Below are positions 54,600-62,822 of a stretch of 64,000 nt of DNA, one piece after another; the first letter of the stretch is position 1, and each line of letters starts with the position of its first letter. Source of the stretch: Geomonas diazotrophica (GTDB lineage Bacteria; Desulfobacterota; Desulfuromonadia; Geobacterales; Geobacteraceae); contig NZ_JAHLMF010000004.1 of assembly GCF_018919385.1 (NCBI RefSeq), positions 124,001 through 188,000 of the forward strand, read 5' to 3'. The notes under the pieces were generated by a model. It did not search any database. It saw only the letters and a list, made by a program, of their open reading frames with translations, and was not told where the DNA came from. The position numbers were made by a program, and so were the translations under genes.

Positions 54600-55075
54600 G
54601 CAGCCTGGTAAGGACCGCCACAGGGCCTATTTCGATGAAGAGTTGGAACGGCTGGCCCAGAGCGCTATGTTTCCCATGACCCTGGTGATGGCGGACGTCA
54701 ACGAAACTGAAAGGTTTCAATGACGCACTGGGGCATGCAGCGGGAGACGAGCTGATAAAGATGGCGGCCCGGGTCATCAGGAGCGCCTTCCGTACCAAGG
54801 ACATCGTTTCTCGGATCGGAGGAGACGAGTTTGCAGTAATCCTGCCGCAGACGGCAACCAGTGTGGCCAGGGAAACCGTCCGCCGGAGCATGAGTTGCCC
54901 GGAGGTCGCGAATGGCCAGGTGAGCATCGCCTTCGGCATAGCCACCGCAAAAGACAGGGATCAGCTTCGGGACACCTTGAAGCTCAGTGACGAGAGGATG
55001 TATCGCGAAAAGTCGGAGCAGAAACGATCGCAGCCAGAAGGCCCTGAAGACCAGGGAGGAGGGGGAACGCCATGA
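54600..55075 (+). pseudogene. Frameshifted GGDEF-domain remnant
   Basis: Two frames together encode a diguanylate cyclase core. The first has RAYFDEELERLAQSAMFPMTLVMADVN, then one extra base near 54703-54706. The second frame has LKGFNDALGHAAGDELIKMAARVI and SRIGGDEFAVILPQT. The N-terminal part and a start are missing. The GGDEF motif itself is intact, but an active enzyme would need a frameshift to be made. Its end overlaps the start of the ferritin-like gene. Confidence 0.8.
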
Positions 55076-55557
55076 ATGTTTTCGATTGCGCCATAAAGAT
55101 GGAAGAGGACGCGAGGGGTTACTACCAGCAGCTGGCAGAGTCGGCCGGCACTGAGGAACTGAAGAATCTCTTCACCCTGCTGGCCCAGGCCGAGCAGGAA
55201 CACCACGATGCCTTGGTGGAGCTGAAGGCGGGGATCAACTCAAGAAAATCGCAATTCGAGGCCTTGCGGGAGGCGGCGTGCCTCTTTAAACCCCTGCTCG
55301 CCAAGCGCGAACAGATGGCAGCGCTAAAAAAGGACCCGGACGCCTATCAGATGGTCACCCGCCAGGAGCAAAAATCGATAACATTCTACGAGGAGCTGGC
55401 TGCGCAGACAAAGGACGACGAGGCGCGCAAGATCGTTCTAAGTATCGCCGACGAGGAACGCAGGCACCTGAGCATCGTCGAAAATATCTATTCCTTCGTC
55501 GAGTCGCCCAAGAACTTCCTTGCCTGGGGCGAGTTTAGTAACATCCAGGAATACTGA
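55072..55557 (+). CDS. Rubrerythrin-like ferritin-family protein
   Basis: This 161-residue four-helix protein starts MNVFDCAIKMEEDARGYYQQLAESAG. Metal-ligand patterns are EQEHHDAL and DEERRHLSIVENIY, typical of rubrerythrin-like di-iron proteins without a rubredoxin domain. GGAGGAGGGGG lies before the ATG. It probably reduces peroxide or binds iron in the stress response of this region. Confidence 0.88.
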   Translation: MNVFDCAIKMEEDARGYYQQLAESAGTEELKNLFTLLAQAEQEHHDALVELKAGINSRKSQFEALREAACLFKPLLAKREQMAALKKDPDAYQMVTRQEQKSITFYEELAAQTKDDEARKIVLSIADEERRHLSIVENIYSFVESPKNFLAWGEFSNIQEY

Positions 55558-55643
55558 GAGGTAAAAAGCCCCCTGATTCGGATTTCTCGGATTAGTACCG
55601 AAAGGCAGCCTTCGCTACAAAGCAAATATATCCATTATGACCT

Positions 55644-55699
55644 GGGCCCCTCCAGAGGGGCCCCCGCAATGGTGAAGCGCCAGTTTGTGGCGCTTTCTG
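55644..55699 (+). terminator. Double hairpin after the rubrerythrin-like gene
   Basis: GGGCCCCTC-CA-GAGGGGCCC (55644-55663), then GCGCCA-GTTTG-TGGCGC followed by TTTCTG (55677-55699). The second is the likelier terminator. Confidence 0.6.
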
Positions 55700-55731
55700 C
55701 AACCCATTACGGATACTGTCAAATATGACAG
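55697..55731 (+). promoter_or_regulatory. Pair of dyad sites upstream of the PAS-GGDEF-EAL gene
   Basis: CTGCAACCCATTACGG (55697) and CTGTCAAATATGACAG (55716, near-perfect palindrome) lie 19 bp apart. The second is centred about 104 bp from the -24 GG at 55827. Confidence 0.65.
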
Positions 55732-55825
55732 TTTTCGCAGGCAGCAAGTCTTTGGCGAAGCACTCCCGGCACTGCATCACCCTGCAGAATCAGCCAGTTG
55801 ATAACCACGCCCCGTTAAAACCAGC

Positions 55826-55841
55826 TGGCACGTTAGTTGCG
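55826..55841 (+). promoter_or_regulatory. Sigma-54 promoter of the PAS-GGDEF-EAL gene
   Basis: TGGCACG-TTAG-TTGCG, essentially the consensus, exact spacing. It starts about 150 bp before the chosen ATG. Confidence 0.88.
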
Positions 55842-55978
55842 ACCTTCTCTGGGGAGGCGGTATCAAAGAGTGCTGACAACCAAGGGTGGCGGCAACCGGG
55901 CGGAAAATTGCGGAACCACCGTGCCAGAATGTTTGCAACTGGGTCATTGAGCAGGAAGTACACCAGCAGAGGTCGACA

Positions 55979-58219
55979 ATGGAATCCGAACGGGGAAAAG
56001 AGAGACCGGACCGGACAAAGGATGAGACCCGGCGACTCCTTCATGAACTGCAGGTGCGTCAGGTGGAACTTGACGTGCAGAACGCGGAGCTGCGCCATAC
56101 AAGGGATGAGCTCGAGGCGACGCTTGATAAGTTTACCGACCTCTACGATTTTGCCCCGATCGGATATTTCACCCTGGACCGCCAGGGGGCAATCCGCGCC
56201 GTTAACCTTAGTGGTGCCAGTCTCCTAGGCATCGAGCGCAGCGACCTTTTGGGAAGACTTTTCCTGGAATTTGTCCCCGCAAAGGCCCGCCCTGGCTTCT
56301 CCGAATTCCTCGGGAGGGTGTTCGACTTGCAGAAGAAGGAATCCTTGGAGACGGCGCTTAACCCGCAAGGGGATGCTCCTCTCTTTGTGCACATAGATGC
56401 CGCGCTCTGCGGTTCGGGGCTCGAGTGCCGCTGTGCCGTTTCGGACATCTCTGAGAAGAAGCAGGTCACCGACGCCCTGGCGAAGAGCGAGGAGCAGTAC
56501 CGTGCCATAGTAAGCAACATAAACGAGTACGTCTACAGTGCCAGCTTCGAAAACAACGCCCTGGTGTCGACCTACCACAGTCCCAAGTGCGTCGACATCA
56601 CCGGCTATTCCCCGGAGGAATACGCACGTGACCCCCACTTGTGGCTTTCCATGGTTCATGAAAATGACCGGGAACTAGTCCTTCGTTTTCTTGATGCCGT
56701 TTATGCCGGCAAAAAACCCGAGCCGATCAGGCACCGCATCCGGCACAAAAATGGCAGCGAACGGTGGATTCTGAACAGTTGTACGGTACAGAGGACGGAA
56801 AGCGAGGGGGTTGCCACGATTACACGGCTGGACGGCTTCATCCTCGACATCACCGAGTTGAAGCTCGCAGAGGAGAGCATATTTTTCCTTGCCTACCACG
56901 ATCCGCTCACCGGGCTTCCCAACCGCAGCACGCTGTATAAGCGGATAACTCAGTTGATGACGGTAGCGAGGAGAACAGGCAAAGGCATAGCCTTGCTGTT
57001 TCTGGATATCGATGGTTTCAAGAAGGTAAACGACTCACTGGGCCACGATGTTGGAGACCGGGTCCTCCAGTCGGTTGCAAGGCGCCTGAAGGAATGCACG
57101 CGATACTGCGACATCGTGTCGCGGCTTGGGGGAGACGAGTTCGTCATCATGCTCTGGGATTGCGGGGCCGCGGAGGCTACAGTTGTGGCAAATAAAATCA
57201 TCACTTCAGGTTTCAGCGTCCCGGAGGTCAGTGCCCCCCTTAACGCCAGCATCGGCATAAGCCTGTTCCCCCAGGACGGTACGGACTACCTCACACTGCT
57301 AAAGCACGCCGATGTCGCGATGTACCACGCCAAGAAATCCGGCGGCAAGAAGCATCAGTTCTTTACCCGCAGGTTAAACGAGCACGCCCGCGAGCGGTTC
57401 ATCATGGAGGCCGATTTGCGGCACGCAGTGGAGCGAAGCGAGTTCGTGCTGTACTACCAGCCGAAGGTCGACCTCACCACCGGAAAATCCAGAAGCATGG
57501 AGGCGCTGATCCGCTGGCAGCATCCCGTCAGGGGGTTCACCCTGCCTGGCAATTTCATCGGCATAGCGGAGGAAACCGGGCTTCTTACCCCGATCAGCAA
57601 ATGGACCATACGGACCGTCTGCCGGCAGCTACGCCAGTGGAGGCAGCAGGGGATCGGCCCTCTTTCTGTGGCGATAAACCTTTCAGCAACCTTCTTCCAG
57701 CAGGCAGACTGCGAGGAAATCATCGAGTCGGCCCTGTATGAAACAGGGGTGCCGCCCGAATGCCTGGAGCTGGAGCTGACCGAAGCCACCCTTATGAACG
57801 ATCCGGACAGGGTCCTAGGGAGCATGGCCGCCATGAAAGCGCTTGGGGTGCAACTGTCCATCGACGATTTCGGGATGGGCTATTCCTGTCTCAATTATCT
57901 GAAGAAGCTCCCGATCGACAAGCTGAAGATCGACCAGTCCTTCATTCATAATATAGCTTTCGATACCGACAACATGGCGGTGGTTCGCGCCATCATGAGC
58001 ATAGGTCGGAGCATGCAGCTCAAGGTAATAGCGGAAGGAGTGGAGAACGCCTCGCAACTCGCCTGGCTTCAGGCGGAGGGGAGCGAGGAAGCGCAGGGAT
58101 TCTACTTCAGCCGCCCGATGTCGGTGAACGGGCTAACCCCTCTCCTCAAGCAGGGGGCCAACTACCTGCACAACCCGCGCGGCAAGCAGAGAATCAGGGA
58201 GTCGGAAATCCCCCGCTAG
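55979..58219 (+). CDS. PAS-PAS-GGDEF-EAL c-di-GMP protein
   Basis: This 746-residue cytosolic protein starts with the same coil + PAS module as the activator at 47239 (LYDFAPIGYFTLDRQGAIRAVNLSGASLLG). A second PAS/PAC follows (YVYSASFENNALVSTYHSPKCVDITGYSPEEY), then GGDEF (RLGGDEFVIML, intact) and EAL (SMEALIRWQHP, DDFGMGYSCLNYLKKLP, intact). It could make or degrade c-di-GMP. ATG 55979 with AGAGGT is preferred over GTG 55886. The shared PAS module suggests it senses the same signal as the activator that probably controls it. Confidence 0.92.
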   Translation: MESERGKERPDRTKDETRRLLHELQVRQVELDVQNAELRHTRDELEATLDKFTDLYDFAPIGYFTLDRQGAIRAVNLSGASLLGIERSDLLGRLFLEFVPAKARPGFSEFLGRVFDLQKKESLETALNPQGDAPLFVHIDAALCGSGLECRCAVSDISEKKQVTDALAKSEEQYRAIVSNINEYVYSASFENNALVSTYHSPKCVDITGYSPEEYARDPHLWLSMVHENDRELVLRFLDAVYAGKKPEPIRHRIRHKNGSERWILNSCTVQRTESEGVATITRLDGFILDITELKLAEESIFFLAYHDPLTGLPNRSTLYKRITQLMTVARRTGKGIALLFLDIDGFKKVNDSLGHDVGDRVLQSVARRLKECTRYCDIVSRLGGDEFVIMLWDCGAAEATVVANKIITSGFSVPEVSAPLNASIGISLFPQDGTDYLTLLKHADVAMYHAKKSGGKKHQFFTRRLNEHARERFIMEADLRHAVERSEFVLYYQPKVDLTTGKSRSMEALIRWQHPVRGFTLPGNFIGIAEETGLLTPISKWTIRTVCRQLRQWRQQGIGPLSVAINLSATFFQQADCEEIIESALYETGVPPECLELELTEATLMNDPDRVLGSMAAMKALGVQLSIDDFGMGYSCLNYLKKLPIDKLKIDQSFIHNIAFDTDNMAVVRAIMSIGRSMQLKVIAEGVENASQLAWLQAEGSEEAQGFYFSRPMSVNGLTPLLKQGANYLHNPRGKQRIRESEIPR

Positions 58220-58294
58220 CTCCTGTCCTGCCCCCTCTTCTGCAGCATCGCGGTTAAGCGGTCGCCACTGTCCAACCGTTTTATCGACTATTAT

Positions 58295-58332
58295 GGGCCT
58301 CGCTTTCCTCCTGGGAGCGAGGCTCCTTTTTA
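58295..58332 (+). terminator. Terminator after the PAS-GGDEF-EAL gene
   Basis: GCCTCGCT and AGCGAGGC arms with an 11-base loop, then TCCTTTTTATT. Confidence 0.85.
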
Positions 58333-58361
58333 TTCGGTGCCGCTTTCTGCCGCAACGCGTT

Positions 58362-58377
58362 CCGTCATATATGGCGA
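58362..58377 (+). promoter_or_regulatory. Dyad-like site upstream of the M48 gene
   Basis: CCGTCATATATGGCGA fits the regional dyad. TGGCAC (58458) resembles a -24 box, but no -12 box follows, so it is not counted as a complete promoter. Confidence 0.4.
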
Positions 58378-58567
58378 CAAATACAACCGGATTCCGGGTG
58401 ATGCCCGTTCTCCTCTTCCTCCGCCGGGTATGGATTCGCCCCCGCGGTGCCGCGATATGGCACTCGAGACAGAATGCCCCAGTAGGCAGTCGGGAAAATA
58501 TTGACAGAAACGACAAATAGTACTACATAGCCGTTGGCCGTGCGACAAGACAGAGACAGTCGAATTG

Positions 58568-58600
58568 CTCGCACCAAACTCGCACCAAACTCGCACCAAA
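58568..58600 (+). repeat. 11-bp tandem repeat, three units
   Basis: CTCGCACCAAA three times exactly, then a diverged fourth unit (CTTCCACCCAAA), about 100 bp before the M48 gene. The 11-bp period is near one DNA turn. Confidence 0.85.
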
Positions 58601-58700
58601 CTTCCACCCAAAAGCCTGAATTTGGGTAATCCTTACCGGTCTGATGCGGACTCTGAAAGGCCTTTTTTCCATACCTAGCCCACAGAAAGAGGTCATTGCG

Positions 58701-60038
58701 ATGAGTTCACGCTTGGTTGCCGTCACCTGCCCGTCGTGCGGGTTGAGCAAATCCGTCCCCTTTGACCAATGCCCGCCCGACGCGACGGTCACCAACTGTC
58801 CCAAGTGCAAAACAACCTTCGTCTTTTCCAGGGACGCAGCCTCGCTGCAAGCGCCGCCCCCCCTGGAGCAGGCCGCTCCCCCCAAGGCGGCAGGCACAAC
58901 CGAGGCATCTGCTCCCCGGCAATGTCCCAAGTGCGGCTACGAGAGGAAGGAGTCCGACGCCGTCTTCGATGCCGCGTCCTGTCCCAAGTGTCACGTGGTC
59001 TATGCCAAGTGCACCGCTCCCGAGGTATCGGCAGCTGCCGCGAAAATTTCCGGCATCGTCCGCCCCGTCAACGCCGGCACCCTCATCTACCACCGCGAAC
59101 ACACCCTCTTCACCATCCACGCCGTGGTCGCCCTCATCTACTGGGTGGGCCTGGTCTTCGTTACCAAAGGCGCCTTTCTGTTCGCACTCCCCGCCCTCCT
59201 GGTCGCACTGCTGGTCGGCCAGTCCGCGCTGATAGCCCATCTCAAAGGGAACGGGATCAAGCTCTCCCCCACCCAGTTCCCGGACCTCTACGACCGGCAC
59301 GTCCGCTGCTGCAAGGCCCTGGGGCTCGCCGACTATCCCGACGCCTACCTGATCAACGGCAGCGGTTTCCTCAACGCCTTCGCCACCAGGTTCCTGGGGA
59401 GGAACTTCGTGGTGCTGTTCTCCAACACCATCCAGGCCATGTCCGACCGTCCCGACGCCATCAACTTCTACATCGGACACGAGCTGGGACACATAAAGCA
59501 AAAGCACCTGCAGTGGGCCCCCTTTATCTGGCCGGTGAGCCTTCTTCCCCTGGTAGGCGCCGCCTACTCCCGCGCCCGCGAGTACACCTGCGACCAGTTC
59601 GGCCGGGCCTGCTGCGACAGTACCGAAAGCGCCTTGAAGGGGCTGATCGCCCTCTCCGCCGGGGAGAAGCTCTGGTCCGAGGTGAACATCGACGCCTACC
59701 TGGAGCAGACCGCGCACAGCAGCGGCTTCTGGATGTCGCTCCACGAGCTCATCTCCGACTACCCCTGGCTGGTCAAAAGGGCCGCCCGGATCAACAACCC
59801 GTTCGTCGCTCCCCCTCCGCGCAGCCTTTTCGCCTGGATCTTCGCCCTCTTCATGCCGCGCATGGGTGTAGGCGGCTCCGCCGCCGGCGTGCTCGTCACC
59901 GTGGCTATCATAGGGATCCTCGCCGCGATAGCCGTCCCCCAATTCGCAGCCTACAAGGCCAAGGCCCAAAACGCGCAGATGCGATCCATGCAGATGAACG
60001 TCCCTCCCCTGGGCAAGATGGCACCGAGGCAACCGTGA
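58701..60038 (+). CDS. M48 metalloprotease with zinc ribbons and a pilin-like C-terminal helix
   Basis: This 445-residue protein has an MJ0042-type zinc ribbon (CPSC at 10, CPKC at 33), a second ribbon (CPKC at 75, CPKC at 94) and two membrane helices (about 138-178). The M48 peptidase core has HELGH at 260-264 and the third ligand Glu in REYTCDQFG. From about residue 393 it ends in GVLVTVAIIGILAAIAVPQFAAYKAKAQN, which looks like the N-terminal helix of a type IV pilin but lacks a prepilin cleavage site. AAAGAGG precedes ATG 58701. It probably performs membrane protein quality control like HtpX. Confidence 0.85.
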   Translation: MSSRLVAVTCPSCGLSKSVPFDQCPPDATVTNCPKCKTTFVFSRDAASLQAPPPLEQAAPPKAAGTTEASAPRQCPKCGYERKESDAVFDAASCPKCHVVYAKCTAPEVSAAAAKISGIVRPVNAGTLIYHREHTLFTIHAVVALIYWVGLVFVTKGAFLFALPALLVALLVGQSALIAHLKGNGIKLSPTQFPDLYDRHVRCCKALGLADYPDAYLINGSGFLNAFATRFLGRNFVVLFSNTIQAMSDRPDAINFYIGHELGHIKQKHLQWAPFIWPVSLLPLVGAAYSRAREYTCDQFGRACCDSTESALKGLIALSAGEKLWSEVNIDAYLEQTAHSSGFWMSLHELISDYPWLVKRAARINNPFVAPPPRSLFAWIFALFMPRMGVGGSAAGVLVTVAIIGILAAIAVPQFAAYKAKAQNAQMRSMQMNVPPLGKMAPRQP

Positions 60039-60126
60039 GTTCTGTTTGCGTTGAAACCACCCTAAAAAAAATGTAAAGTCCTCAGGAACCATAGAAATCG
60101 CAGTTGCTGTGGAAAAGGAGCCTGCC

Positions 60127-60549
60127 GTGCCTGAAGATATCCGCTGGAAACAGCGCTTCAACAATTACCTGAGGGCGTTGAAGACCTTGACAGAGGCAGT
60201 GCAGCTAGCGAATGAGCGCCAACTGACCAAGCTGGAAGAACAGGGAATGGTCCAAGGTTTCGAGTTCACCCACGAACTTGCCTGGAATGTTCTGAAAGAT
60301 TATCTGAGCGAGAAAGGAATCATCGGCCTCATTGGCTCCAAGGACGCGACAAGAGAAGCATTCAAGAACGGGCTCATTGAAGATGGCACCGCGTGGATGG
60401 ACATGATCAAGGCCCGCAATCTCAGCTCCCACACTTACAATCCTGAAACAGCAGAGGAGATCGTAGAAAGCGTACTTACCCGCTTTTACCCCCAGTTCGA
60501 GCTGATGGCGAAGAAGTTCACGGCGTTGGCAACAGACGAGGACGATTGA
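60127..60549 (+). CDS. HEPN-domain toxin of a HEPN-MNT pair (HI0074-like)
   Basis: This 140-residue helical protein of the nucleotidyltransferase substrate-binding (HI0074) family starts (V)PEDIRWKQRFNNYLRALKTLTEAV. RNLSSHTY is the Rx4-6H motif of HEPN ribonucleases. GTG 60127 is chosen for the GGAG seven bases upstream; an in-frame GTG at 60109 is the alternative. Its stop overlaps the ATG of the MNT gene (TGATG). Such pairs are type VII toxin-antitoxin modules in which the MNT partner modifies the toxin. Confidence 0.9.
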   Translation: MPEDIRWKQRFNNYLRALKTLTEAVQLANERQLTKLEEQGMVQGFEFTHELAWNVLKDYLSEKGIIGLIGSKDATREAFKNGLIEDGTAWMDMIKARNLSSHTYNPETAEEIVESVLTRFYPQFELMAKKFTALATDEDD

Positions 60550-60857
60550 TGCCCTTTGGCTTGAGCGATGACACTATCGAAAAGATCTGCGATGTCTTAA
60601 GCCATCATGCTGGCGTTAAAAAGGCAGTCCTGTACGGATCGCGGGCTAAGGGCAATTTCAAGCCTGGGTCAGACATAGACCTCACCCTTTACGGCGCACT
60701 CCTCACTACATTCGATCTCGGCTCGATTGCGGAAGAGCTTGATGACCTTTTGTTGCCCTACAAGATAGACCTCTCCCTGTTTGCCCGATTGGACCATACC
60801 GAGCTTAAGAAGCATATTGAACGGGTCGGCGTGGTGTTTTATCAACGGCCATCCTAA
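60549..60857 (+). CDS. MNT nucleotidyltransferase antitoxin
   Basis: This 102-residue minimal nucleotidyltransferase has GSRAKGNFKPGSDIDLTLYG, giving the GSx10DxD signature, and a further Asp in PYKIDLSLF. It should adenylylate the HEPN partner's active-site region to silence it. Translationally coupled to the toxin gene. Confidence 0.92.
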   Translation: MPFGLSDDTIEKICDVLSHHAGVKKAVLYGSRAKGNFKPGSDIDLTLYGALLTTFDLGSIAEELDDLLLPYKIDLSLFARLDHTELKKHIERVGVVFYQRPS

Positions 60858-60886
60858 CGTTTCCCGTACAGCCAAAGGAGTTCCCC

Positions 60887-61249
60887 ATGCGTTACATCAA
60901 TACCGACAAGATACTTGCCGCCCAGCTCACCACTCCGGCCGAAAATCCCCTCGTCGGCGACGACACGCGCCTCATCGACGTCTGGTTTGACGGCAGCGCG
61001 GTACGAAAGCAACTGTTCAAGAAGGTGCACAAGACCGAGCAGGAAGCGATGGCCCAGGAGCTCGAGAAGAGGGGTTTCATCCGCTCCGGCAACCTCCTGA
61101 TCAACCCGAAAGCCGTTCTCTTCGCCGAAATGGAGCATGAGATCGTCGGCGGCCTCGTCACCATCGGCTACCAGGACAACGGCAAGCCGGTCGAGCTAAA
61201 GATGGATACCCAGGCCTTCAAGAACCTGTGCGAGCGGCTGGGGAATTAG
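60887..61249 (+). CDS. Hypothetical protein, 120 residues
   Basis: The protein starts MRYINTDKILAAQLTTPAENPLVGDD and contains KKVHKTEQEAMAQELEKRGFIRSGNLLINPKAVLFAEME. It is mixed alpha/beta, soluble and without cysteines. AAAGGAG precedes the ATG. It follows the toxin-antitoxin pair by 29 bp but is probably independent. No family recognised. Confidence 0.75.
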   Translation: MRYINTDKILAAQLTTPAENPLVGDDTRLIDVWFDGSAVRKQLFKKVHKTEQEAMAQELEKRGFIRSGNLLINPKAVLFAEMEHEIVGGLVTIGYQDNGKPVELKMDTQAFKNLCERLGN

Positions 61250-61296
61250 GAGAGTCCGCTAGTCCGAAGGAACTGCAACTTTGAGGGCGTACCGTC

Positions 61297-61857
61297 ATGA
61301 AGACACAGTACTACGCGGCGGCCAGTCTCGACGGATTCATTGCCACCGAAGACGATTCGTTGGACTGGCTTTTTCCCTTAGGCAATGTGGACGACACCAG
61401 CTATCCCGGATTTATCGCTGAGGTCGGCGCACTGGCGATGGGTTCAGCAACCTACGAATGGATGCTGCATCATGCCGACAAGGTGGCCCTCGAGACGGGG
61501 GCAGCGTGGCCGTACACCCAGCCAGTCTGGATATTTTCCAGCAGGGCGCTCCCGACCATCAAGGGAGCCAACATCCACTTCGTCCATGGCGACGTCCGGC
61601 CTGTTCATGCCGAAATGATCAAAGCGGCCGGCTCAAAGAACATCTGGATTGTAGGCGGAGGTGATTTAGCCGGTCAGTTCTACGATGCCGGGCTACTGGA
61701 CGAGATAATCGTGCAAGTCGGTTCGGTCACGTTGGGAAAGGGTAAGCCGCTCTTCCCGCGTCGCTTAGTCACCCCCCCTTTGACTTTGGTATCTGTGCAG
61801 CAGTTCGGCTCAGGCTTCGCCGAGTTGCGGTACCAGGTCCCGAAGTGTGTCACATAA
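61297..61857 (+). CDS. Dihydrofolate reductase-like (RibD C-terminal) protein
   Basis: This 186-residue protein starts MKTQYYAAASLDGFIATEDDSLDWLF. It has the NADPH-binding IWIVGGGDLAGQFYDAGLLDEIIVQ and GKGKPLFPR stretches of RibD_C/YyaP-type reductases. These stand-alone proteins rarely have proven substrates; a riboflavin role is not implied. No strong ribosome site was seen. Confidence 0.88.
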   Translation: MKTQYYAAASLDGFIATEDDSLDWLFPLGNVDDTSYPGFIAEVGALAMGSATYEWMLHHADKVALETGAAWPYTQPVWIFSSRALPTIKGANIHFVHGDVRPVHAEMIKAAGSKNIWIVGGGDLAGQFYDAGLLDEIIVQVGSVTLGKGKPLFPRRLVTPPLTLVSVQQFGSGFAELRYQVPKCVT

Positions 61858-62034
61858 GGCTCTTCCTTTTACCTCACCACACTCACAGGCAAATGCCGGC
61901 TCTGTCACAGGCTGTTCCTGCGCCCATCAGATTCACACTGCCCACAGATTTAGCTTGAACAATAACATCGCATCCATTAAATTGGGCTTACCATCTTACC
62001 CAAGCATCCATCTCCCGATTAAGTTGCAGGCATC

Positions 62035-62799
62035 ATGCGCTTACTGCTTACCATCATCTTCCTCTGCCTTGCGGTGCCTGCCCTTGCCGCAAATGATCGC
62101 CTGGTAAAGATTGAGACCAGGCCAGGGGTGTTCGTTCCCTTCTATTACATGAAACGCGAAGGAGCCAAGGCGACCGTCCTCTTGTTGACCGGAGGCAGCG
62201 GCGGCATCGCGGTAAAGAACGGCATCCCCACCTCCAACAACTTCCTGGTCAGAAGCAGGGACCTCTTCGCGGCCAACGGCTTCAACGTCGTCGTGGTCGG
62301 CAAGCCTTCCGACCACGACGATCTTGACGGAACCTTCCGAACCAGCCCGGAGCATGCCGAAGACCTGAGGCGGGTGATCGCCTTCGCGAAAGGCGATGCC
62401 GGTTCCCCCGTCTGGGTCATCGGGACCAGCATGGGGACTATTTCAGCCGCGGCACTGGCCACCGTCGCCGGCAAGGACGAGATAAACGGCATCGTGTTGA
62501 CCTCCAGCGTCACCCGCAAAAAGGTTGGCGCCCTCCCCCAACAAAAGCTCGAACTGATAAAGCAGCCCGTACTGGTCGTGCATCATCAATCCGATGAGTG
62601 CAAGATCTGCGTCCCAGGCGACCTCCCCCAGATCATCCAGCAGATGAAAAACGCCCCCATCAAAAAGGAAGTCTACGTAAGCGGCGGCACCACCCCGACC
62701 GGGGACCCGTGCCAGGCGCTGCACCGGCATGGCTTCATCGGAGTAGAGAAAGAGGTCGTGGACCTTATTTCCGATTGGATCAAGAATCCAAAACCATAA
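62035..62799 (+). CDS. Secreted alpha/beta hydrolase
   Basis: This 254-residue protein has a signal peptide (LLTIIFLCLAVPALAA). The alpha/beta hydrolase fold has nucleophile elbow GTSMG, acid in VVHHQSDEC and His in ALHRHGFIG. Two cysteines near the acid (DECKIC) and one near the His (DPCQAL) may form disulfides. The ribosome site is weak. Substrate unknown. Confidence 0.82.
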   Translation: MRLLLTIIFLCLAVPALAANDRLVKIETRPGVFVPFYYMKREGAKATVLLLTGGSGGIAVKNGIPTSNNFLVRSRDLFAANGFNVVVVGKPSDHDDLDGTFRTSPEHAEDLRRVIAFAKGDAGSPVWVIGTSMGTISAAALATVAGKDEINGIVLTSSVTRKKVGALPQQKLELIKQPVLVVHHQSDECKICVPGDLPQIIQQMKNAPIKKEVYVSGGTTPTGDPCQALHRHGFIGVEKEVVDLISDWIKNPKP

Positions 62800-62822
62800 G
62801 AGGCTGCAAAGGGAGTCACCTT

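Noticed and set aside
58458-58473. Sigma-54 promoter for the M48 gene
   Set aside because: TGGCAC is a good -24 box but the -12 position reads AG, and the dyad is about 89 bp away rather than 105.
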